The notes below the pieces were generated by a model. The model had not been told where the DNA came from, made no database searches, and worked only from the letters and a program-made list of their open reading frames with translations. Positions 1 to 4,424 of a DNA stretch of 5,957 nt are shown here, one piece after another. Within the stretch, counting starts at the first letter, position 1. Each line of letters starts with the position of its first letter. This DNA is from JAYXXU01 sp049301135 (GTDB lineage Bacteria > Pseudomonadota > Gammaproteobacteria > Pseudomonadales > Moraxellaceae). The stretch spans positions 1-5,957 of the forward strand of contig JBAQKP010000204.1 in assembly GCA_049301135.1 (NCBI GenBank), in the 5' to 3' direction. The position numbers were made by a program, and so were the translations under genes.

Positions 1-120
1 TTGCTGTGCTGTGCTTTTTAGCTCAACCTCATCTGCACTTAGTACCTCTTGGTGAGGCTGTATGTCAGCATGAATGGCTCTCGTTCTGATTGCCTCAAAA
101 TCTTTTAATTGCAAAGACAT
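1..120 (-). CDS. Unrecognised protein, N-terminal 40 residues (cut by window edge)
   Basis: Reading the minus strand from the ATG at 118-120 gives 40 open codons that run off the left edge. The product begins MSLQLKDFEAIRTRAIHADI and continues with an acidic stretch (SADEVELKS). A good Shine-Dalgarno, GGGAG at 129-133, lies 8 bases before this ATG, which is the main reason to call it real. All three plus-strand frames across the same bases hit stops. The segment is hydrophilic, with no signal peptide or membrane segment. I do not recognise the family and assign no function. It lies downstream of groEL on the same strand, but a hairpin terminator lies between them, so it probably has its own promoter. 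It could still be a chance open frame, because only 40 codons are visible. Confidence 0.6.
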   Translation of the reverse strand, partial: MSLQLKDFEAIRTRAIHADIQPHQEVLSADEVELKSTAQQ

Positions 121-182
121 ACCCAAAGCTCCCAGCTATCGTCCGATGAAAAAAGTAAATTTACCCTTTCTAAGCGCCGCCA

Positions 183-211
183 TCTTTACATAAAAACCGT
201 CCGATTGACAA
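183..211 (-). promoter_or_regulatory. Candidate promoter for the left-edge gene
   Basis: On the minus strand TTGTCA (206-211) matches the -35 consensus at five of six bases. Downstream, TGTAAA (185-190) sits at a short 15-base spacing and TAAAGA (183-188) at 17 bases. Both are imperfect -10 boxes. The -35 overlaps an 11-base palindrome, GATTG-A-CAATC (203-213), which could be an operator or chance. Placement between the groE terminator and a gene with its own Shine-Dalgarno makes a promoter here expected, but the boxes are weak. Confidence 0.25.
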
Positions 212-268
212 TCATATGCCTAGCAATACTTCATCTGCGCTTAAAGGTCTTAAGCAAAAACCCCCGAA

Positions 269-287
269 CCCCCTTTAACAAAGGGGG
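269..287 (-). terminator. Intrinsic terminator after groEL
   Basis: CCCCCTTT (269-276) and AAAGGGGG (280-287) form a perfect 8-bp stem with a 3-base loop, 41 bases past the groEL stop. In the minus direction the stem is followed by TTCGGGGG and then TTTTT (256-260). The second GGGGG (261-265) could replace the first as the 3' arm, putting the T-run directly after the stem. In the plus direction the stem is followed by a CTTTCTCTTT stretch, so it may work both ways. This type of C5T3/A3G5 hairpin often recurs in a genome as a dispersed repeat. Confidence 0.8.
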
Positions 288-290
288 CTT

Positions 291-312
291 TCTCTTTGCG
301 ATGCAAATGAGA
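291..312 (-). other. Hairpin between groEL stop and terminator
   Basis: TCTC-TTTGC (291-299) pairs with GCAAA-GAGA (303-307 and 309-312) across a GAT loop, with a single bulged base at 308, giving a 9-bp stem. It lies 16 bases after the groEL stop and just before the C5T3/A3G5 hairpin, so the groE mRNA would end in two tandem stem-loops. A role in protecting the 3' end is an inference. Confidence 0.4.
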
Positions 313-328
313 GTCGGGAGGGCAAAAA

Positions 329-1963
329 TTACATCATGCCGCCCATGCCACCCATACCGCCCATGTCTGGTGCAGATGGTTTGTCTTCAGCGATGTCGGT
401 GATCATGCACTCGGTGGTCAGCATCAAACCAGCAACCGATGCCGCATTTTCGAGCGCTGAACGGGTGACTTTAGCTGGATCGAGAATCCCCATTTCCAGC
501 ATGTCGCCGTATTCGCCAGACGCCGCGTTATAGCCGTAGTTGCCAGTGCCATTTTTGACGGCATTGACTACGACAGAGGCTTCTTCACCGGCGTTGGTGA
601 CGATCTGACGCAGCGGTGCTTCCATCGCACGACGCAGGATGTTGATACCAGCAGTTTGGTCATCGTTTGCGCCGACCAGATCGGTCAGGGCTTGCAGGGC
701 GCGTACCAAGGCCACACCACCACCCGCAACCACGCCTTCTTCTACCGCTGCACGGGTCGCATGCAGAGCATCGTCAACACGGTCTTTTTTCTCTTTCATT
801 TCGATTTCGGTCGCAGCACCGACCTTGATCACCGCAACACCGCCAGCCAGTTTGGCCACGCGCTCTTGCAGTTTTTCGCGGTCGTAGTCGCTAGTCGCGT
901 CTTCGATCTGCTTACGGATGGTCAACACACGCGATTCGATCTCGGCTTTTTGGCCTGCACCATCGACGATCACGGTGTTTTCTTTACCGACAGTGATTTT
1001 GCGTGCAGTACCGAGGTCTTGCAGCGTGGTGGTTTCTAGGCTCATGCCGACTTCTTCGCTGATCACGGTCGCGCCGGTCAGGATGGCGATGTCTTGCAGC
1101 ATGGCTTTGCGACGGTCGCCAAAACCCGGTGCTTTCACGGCACAGACTTTGATGATGCCGCGCATGTTGTTGACCACGAGCGTTGCCAGTGCTTCGCCTT
1201 CGATGTCTTCGGCGATCAGCAGCAATGGCTTGCCTGATTTAGCGACGGCTTCGAGGGTTGGAATCAATTCACGGATGTTGGTTATTTTTTTATCGACCAA
1301 CAGAATCAGTGGGTTGTCCAGCTCGGCAGTCAGTGTGTCTGGCTTGTTGGCGAAGTACGGGCTGATATAGCCACGATCAAACTGCATACCTTCGACCACG
1401 TCCAGCGTGTCTTCAAAGCCTGAGCCTTCTTCGACAGTGATCACGCCCTCTTTGCCGACTTTTTCCATCGCTTCGGCGATCAAGTCACCGATGGTTTGGT
1501 CGCTGTTGGCAGAGATCGAACCGACTTGGGCGATGGCTTTGGTGTCGCTGGCAGGGGTCGAAATGGTTTTGATTTCGTTGACAGCAACGCGCACAGCTTT
1601 GTCGATACCGCGCTTCAAGTCCATTGGGTTCATGCCCGCTGCGACAGCTTTCATGCCTTCGTTCAGGATGGCTTGCGCCAATACGGTTGCAGTGGTGGTA
1701 CCGTCACCGGCGATGTCAGCGGTTTTGCTGGCGACTTCACGCACCAGTTGTGCGCCCATGTTTTCAAACTTGTCTTTTAAGCTGATTTCTTTGGCGACCG
1801 ATACACCGTCTTTGGTGATGTGCGGTGAGCCGAAAGATTTGTCAATCACCACGTTACGGCCTTTTGGCCCCAAGGTAACTTTGACCGCGTCGGCCAATAC
1901 GTTGACACCGGCGATCATTTTTGCGCGGGCGGAATCACCAAATTTGACGTCTTTTGCAGACAT
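329..1963 (-). CDS. groEL: Chaperonin GroEL (60 kDa subunit)
   Basis: GroEL forms the cytoplasmic double-ring folding chamber, capped by GroES and driven by ATP. From the ATG at 1963 the protein has 544 residues, close to the 548 of E. coli, and co-numbers with it. Visible are the nucleotide-binding LGPKGRNVV (31-39) and GDGTTT (86-91), catalytic D52, D87 and D398, apical substrate/GroES-contact residues Y199, Y203, F204, L237, L259, V263 and V264, the chaperonin signature AAVEEGVVAGGG (405-416), and a GGM-repeat tail. No key residue is missing. A longer frame opens at 1969 (MNMSAKD), but AGGAG at 1971-1975 is one base from that ATG and 7 bases from the ATG at 1963, so I choose the latter. 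It lies 58 bases after groES in the same operon. Confidence 0.98.
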   Translation of the reverse strand: MSAKDVKFGDSARAKMIAGVNVLADAVKVTLGPKGRNVVIDKSFGSPHITKDGVSVAKEISLKDKFENMGAQLVREVASKTADIAGDGTTTATVLAQAILNEGMKAVAAGMNPMDLKRGIDKAVRVAVNEIKTISTPASDTKAIAQVGSISANSDQTIGDLIAEAMEKVGKEGVITVEEGSGFEDTLDVVEGMQFDRGYISPYFANKPDTLTAELDNPLILLVDKKITNIRELIPTLEAVAKSGKPLLLIAEDIEGEALATLVVNNMRGIIKVCAVKAPGFGDRRKAMLQDIAILTGATVISEEVGMSLETTTLQDLGTARKITVGKENTVIVDGAGQKAEIESRVLTIRKQIEDATSDYDREKLQERVAKLAGGVAVIKVGAATEIEMKEKKDRVDDALHATRAAVEEGVVAGGGVALVRALQALTDLVGANDDQTAGINILRRAMEAPLRQIVTNAGEEASVVVNAVKNGTGNYGYNAASGEYGDMLEMGILDPAKVTRSALENAASVAGLMLTTECMITDIAEDKPSAPDMGGMGGMGGMM

Positions 1964-2021
1964 GTTCATGCTCCTAAAATTGGTTTAAACAATACGTTGT
2001 CGTGCACTATTTCGCGTTGAA

Positions 2022-2309
2022 TTACGCTTCAAGCACCGCAAAAATATCGGCTTCTTTCATGATCAGCAGTTCTTCGCCGTTCACTTTTACGGTAGTACCG
2101 GCGTACTGACCGAACAGCACTTTGTCGCCGACTTTAACGTCTAATGCGCGCACACCGTTGTCGGTAATTTGGCCAGTACCGATGGCAAGCACTTCGCCTT
2201 GCGATGGTTTTTCGGCAGCCGAACCTGGTAACAAAATGCCACCCGCGGTTTTGGTTTCTTCTTCAACGCGGCGAATCACCACACGGTCATGCAATGGACG
2301 AATGTTCAT
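2022..2309 (-). CDS. groES: Co-chaperonin GroES (10 kDa subunit)
   Basis: GroES is the heptameric lid of the GroEL chamber. The 95-residue product is of standard length and opens MNIRPLHDRVVIRR, the family signature. The flexible mobile loop spans about residues 16-33, with the GroEL-binding hydrophobic tripeptide I25-L26-L27 after GG. The roof region (about 45-55) and the closing ELLIMKEADIFAVLE strand are intact. The start is set by AGGAG 8 bases upstream of the ATG. It is the first gene of the groES-groEL operon and lies directly behind a heat-shock-type promoter. The preceding gene on the same strand, a phosphoesterase, ends 134 bases upstream and is probably a separate transcript. Confidence 0.98.
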   Translation of the reverse strand: MNIRPLHDRVVIRRVEEETKTAGGILLPGSAAEKPSQGEVLAIGTGQITDNGVRALDVKVGDKVLFGQYAGTTVKVNGEELLIMKEADIFAVLEA

Positions 2310-2370
2310 GCGTTAAGCTCCTTTGAGTGAATACGGACAGCACCACGCTGCCCAAAATCGACTGCTGTGT

Positions 2371-2400
2371 GTGTGGGGGTGTTGTGTACGGCTTCAAGGG
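2371..2400 (-). promoter_or_regulatory. Sigma-32 (RpoH) heat-shock promoter of groES-groEL
   Basis: On the minus strand CCCTTGAAG (-35, CCCTTGAA at 2393-2400) is followed after 14 bases by CCCCACAC (-10, 2371-2378). The known sigma-32 consensus is CTTGAA and CCCCATNT with a spacing of about 13-15, so the -35 is full and the -10 is near-complete. Transcription would begin near 2363-2366, leaving a leader of roughly 55 bases before groES. I see no CIRCE element (TTAGCACTC-N9-GAGTGCTAA) in the gap, so control by HrcA is not supported. Confidence 0.8.
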
Positions 2401-2408
2401 AGGCAATC

Positions 2409-2437
2409 AAAAAAAGTGCATAAACTGTGCATTTTTT
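2409..2437 (-). terminator. Weak candidate terminator of the kinase-phosphoesterase transcript
   Basis: A TGCA/TGCA core (2417-2420 with 2428-2431) is flanked by an A-run (2409-2415) and a T-run (2432-2437). On the minus strand this gives an A-rich stem, 7-base loop and seven terminal T residues, starting just after the phosphoesterase stop at 2444. An A-C mismatch on that strand and only two G-C pairs make it weak. The plus-strand RNA would pair better through a G-U. The same bases also contain the direct repeat ATGCAC twice, 11 bases apart, so it may instead be a protein-binding site. Confidence 0.4.
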
Positions 2438-2443
2438 AGTCAG

Positions 2444-3223
2444 TCAAAAATCAGCAGACGGCCACAGTTGTTGTACCGACTGAAACTGTGCGGTCAGCGG
2501 ATCAAAATCCAGCCGCTCGACCCGTAGATCAGCATGAATCAGATTGACTGAGTTGGGATAGCCTTGCCGCAGCCGCGCCGAAATCGCTGTACCAGCCTGA
2601 ATATCCAGCAGCGGGTGTGCCAGCCCTAGCGCGTGACGTTGGTTCAGATCGAACACCGCTGGCGTGTGCAGATGACCGTGCAGCAGTCCAGCCAAGCCAA
2701 ACCGACTCCAATAGCGTATCGCCCGATCCATCAGGCGCGGTGCTTCGGCCTGATCTTCTGGTTGACTAGCAGCAAACGGTTGGTGTGACACGATCAATTT
2801 GGTCTTGCTACTGGCGGCCTGTCGCAGGCGTTCACCGGCTTTCCAGATTTGTAGATTCGAAATACTGCCTTGCGTGTGATGATGCCGCGTGACCGAATTC
2901 ACCCCGATCAGATAAAAACTGGCGGTTTCTAACACTGGCTCTAACTCACCAAAATAACGCTGAAAATAGTCGTAGGGTGTCAGTAACCGACGCGTCAAAT
3001 GAAACAGCGGAATATCATGATTGCCCGCCACCACCAACAATGGCCGGTTCAGTGACTGCAAAAACACCTGCGCCGCCACAAACTGTTCTTGCCGTGCGCG
3101 TTGGGTCAGATCACCACTGACGACCACTGCTTCCGGCTGTAGTTGCTCACACAACTGCACCAATGCACGACACAAGCGTGGTTGCTCAGTGCCAAAATGC
3201 AGGTCAGACAGATGCAGCAGCAT
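2444..3223 (-). CDS. Metallophosphoesterase (calcineurin-like, CpdA/Icc-type fold)
   Basis: A soluble 259-residue enzyme of the binuclear metallophosphoesterase superfamily, which hydrolyses phosphomono- or diesters with two metal ions. All five motifs are present in order: D7-L-H9 (SDLHFG), GDLTQR with D38, GNHD (67-70), SHQP with H147, and GHLH (183-186). Layout and length resemble cyclic-AMP phosphodiesterase CpdA (about 275 residues) and class III phosphodiesterases, but sequence alone does not fix the substrate, which might be a cyclic nucleotide, phospholipid-derived ester or other phosphoester. No signal peptide is seen. The first 20 bases overlap the end of the upstream lipid-kinase gene in another frame. 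There is no strong Shine-Dalgarno (only GGTG 5 bases before the ATG), which points to translational coupling. No other in-frame start lies just upstream. Confidence 0.9.
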   Translation of the reverse strand: MLLHLSDLHFGTEQPRLCRALVQLCEQLQPEAVVVSGDLTQRARQEQFVAAQVFLQSLNRPLLVVAGNHDIPLFHLTRRLLTPYDYFQRYFGELEPVLETASFYLIGVNSVTRHHHTQGSISNLQIWKAGERLRQAASSKTKLIVSHQPFAASQPEDQAEAPRLMDRAIRYWSRFGLAGLLHGHLHTPAVFDLNQRHALGLAHPLLDIQAGTAISARLRQGYPNSVNLIHADLRVERLDFDPLTAQFQSVQQLWPSADF

Positions 3224-4178
3224 GCGGCACCATGACGTTTAAAGCGTTTTGGGCAACCTGAAACTGTAACGGTGGCTTGACCGTGACAATCTCGCCATCA
3301 ATTGCTAACTTCATCTGCGATCCCCCCGCATCAATCCGAATCTGCTCGGCACAATAACACTGTACCGCAGGGGCTTGTTCAAAGCGTCCCAACTGCAAAC
3401 TGGCAATCAAACCAAACATCTGCCAACGACTGACTGGCTGCATGGCGACGGCGGCCAAGCGACCTTGTGCGGCACATTCAGCGATTTTGAGTTTAAAATC
3501 TGCGAGCTGAAGCTGGTTATTACCAAAAAACACCATTGGTGTGAGCAGCACCTCAGATTGACCGTCGACTAACATGCGCAATTTCAAGCGATGATGCTGG
3601 CGTAACAACACGGTCAATCCTGACAGCGCCGCCACCCAGCGCTGCCGACCAAAGCGGCGATTATCACGCTCACGTTGCTGGATCAAGTGCGGATATAAAC
3701 CAATCGAAGCATTGTTTAAATAAATATATTGATTGACACAACCAATGTGGATCGACTGTGGCTGACCTTGCACGATGACTGCCGCCGCTTGCAGGGGATC
3801 CAGCGGGATCTGTAGGGCGCGCGCGACGTAGTTAAACGTGCCGAGGGGAATAATCCCCAAGGTCACTGACTGCAACGATGGCGTGCGTTGTTGTGCCTGT
3901 CGCAGTCGATGCGCCACCGTGTTCAACGTGCCATCACCACCAGCAGCAACCAGCACCCCTGCCCGCTCGGCCTGCTGCTGTAAGGCTTGATCCAGCGCTT
4001 GGCGAAAGCTGCTTTCATCGTCTGGTTGATATAGCGTGACCTCAGCACCTTGCGCGATCAAGTAATCGACCAGTTGCGTCGATAACTGCTCACCCTGTAA
4101 TAACTGCTGTCCCGCGTGACGATTGATAATCAGTGAAATACGGCGTGGTTGAACAGATGACTGCTGCTGATCCACCAT
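3204..4178 (-). CDS. Diacylglycerol/lipid kinase family protein (DAGK catalytic domain)
   Basis: This 324-residue protein belongs to the DagK/YegS/sphingosine-kinase family, which uses ATP to phosphorylate a lipid hydroxyl at the membrane face. Seen in order: a first strand ISLIINRHAG (14-23) replacing the usual N-P-x-x-G, the glycine-rich nucleotide motif AAGGDGTLN (78-86), GIIPLGTFNYVAR (108-120), where many relatives have GTGNDFAR, the NNASIGLYP stretch (155-163), and IDGE (293-296), with the acidic pair expected near the active site. Length fits the family's usual 290-330. A polar, Q-rich head (residues 3-10) precedes the domain. The Shine-Dalgarno is poor (TTGGA, about 5 bases from the ATG). 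Its stop lies inside the phosphoesterase gene, so the two form an operon. The true lipid substrate is unknown. Confidence 0.9.
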   Translation of the reverse strand: MVDQQQSSVQPRRISLIINRHAGQQLLQGEQLSTQLVDYLIAQGAEVTLYQPDDESSFRQALDQALQQQAERAGVLVAAGGDGTLNTVAHRLRQAQQRTPSLQSVTLGIIPLGTFNYVARALQIPLDPLQAAAVIVQGQPQSIHIGCVNQYIYLNNASIGLYPHLIQQRERDNRRFGRQRWVAALSGLTVLLRQHHRLKLRMLVDGQSEVLLTPMVFFGNNQLQLADFKLKIAECAAQGRLAAVAMQPVSRWQMFGLIASLQLGRFEQAPAVQCYCAEQIRIDAGGSQMKLAIDGEIVTVKPPLQFQVAQNALNVMVPHAAASV

Positions 4179-4211
4179 GTTGATCCAACCTAGACTGCTA
4201 CGTGGCGTGCG

Positions 4212-4251
4212 ATGTTGTAAAACATACCCGATCTGCCGGCTCTAGGGTATG
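4212..4251 (-). repeat. Two overlapping inverted repeats in the lipid-kinase leader
   Basis: CATACCC (4223-4229) and GGGTATG (4245-4251) are perfect 7-base arms around a 15-base spacer that contains the palindrome GCCGGC (4235-4240). A second hairpin, ATGTT-GTAA-AACAT (4212-4225), shares bases 4223-4225 with the first, so the two cannot form fully together. They lie about 35-75 bases before the kinase ATG on the minus strand. They could be an operator or alternative leader structures. Chance is not excluded. Confidence 0.35.
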
Positions 4252-4290
4252 CAAACACTCAACATTTGCTGCAATTGTGCGTTTTTTGTC

Positions 4291-4305
4291 ATTTCGCTGC
4301 GAAAT
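4291..4305. promoter_or_regulatory. 15-base palindrome, candidate operator upstream of pckG
   Basis: ATTTCGC-T-GCGAAAT is a perfect 7+1+7 palindrome, 120 bases before the pckG start and 113 bases before the lipid-kinase start on the other strand. It directly abuts the -35-like TTGTCA. Size and symmetry suit a dimeric regulator, but I cannot name one. Confidence 0.35.
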
Positions 4306-4424
4306 ACCAGCCATACACATCTTATATATTTTGAAGTTTTATGCTTTAATGCTCGCCTAATTTTTCCAGTGGTCGCCCGTGATCCGGTCGGCTGCTTTAG
4401 TCCGTCAAAACGATAGGCCTCACC

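Larger units (their letters stand above)
4179..4424. promoter_or_regulatory. Divergent intergenic region between lipid kinase gene and pckG
   Basis: These 246 bases separate genes read in opposite directions, so both promoters should lie here. The stretch 4316-4350 is AT-rich (TATATATTTTGAAG, then TATGCTTTAAT) and is the likeliest place for the pckG promoter, but I find no pair of good -35 and -10 boxes at proper spacing. TTGTCA at 4286-4291 is a near-consensus -35 with no good -10. On the kinase side, TTGCAG and CATACC on the minus strand at 17-base spacing are only three-of-six matches each. No tRNA or convincing small gene is visible. Confidence 0.5.

Noticed and set aside
205..210. Perfect TTGACA on the plus strand as a promoter -35
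   Set aside because: No acceptable -10 follows at 16-18 bases, and no plus-strand gene lies downstream before the antisense groEL gene.
109..402. Plus-strand open frame of 97 codons crossing the groEL end
   Set aside because: It reads through the terminator hairpin and antisense to the groEL tail, and has no plausible Shine-Dalgarno or recognisable protein pattern.
639..1988. Several long plus-strand frames antisense to groEL
   Set aside because: They are low-complexity mirror frames of a highly conserved gene, as commonly arises from codon bias. None looks like a known protein.
2310..2443. CIRCE operator for HrcA
   Set aside because: No TTAGCACTC and GAGTGCTAA pair is present. Only a stray GAGTG occurs near 2325.
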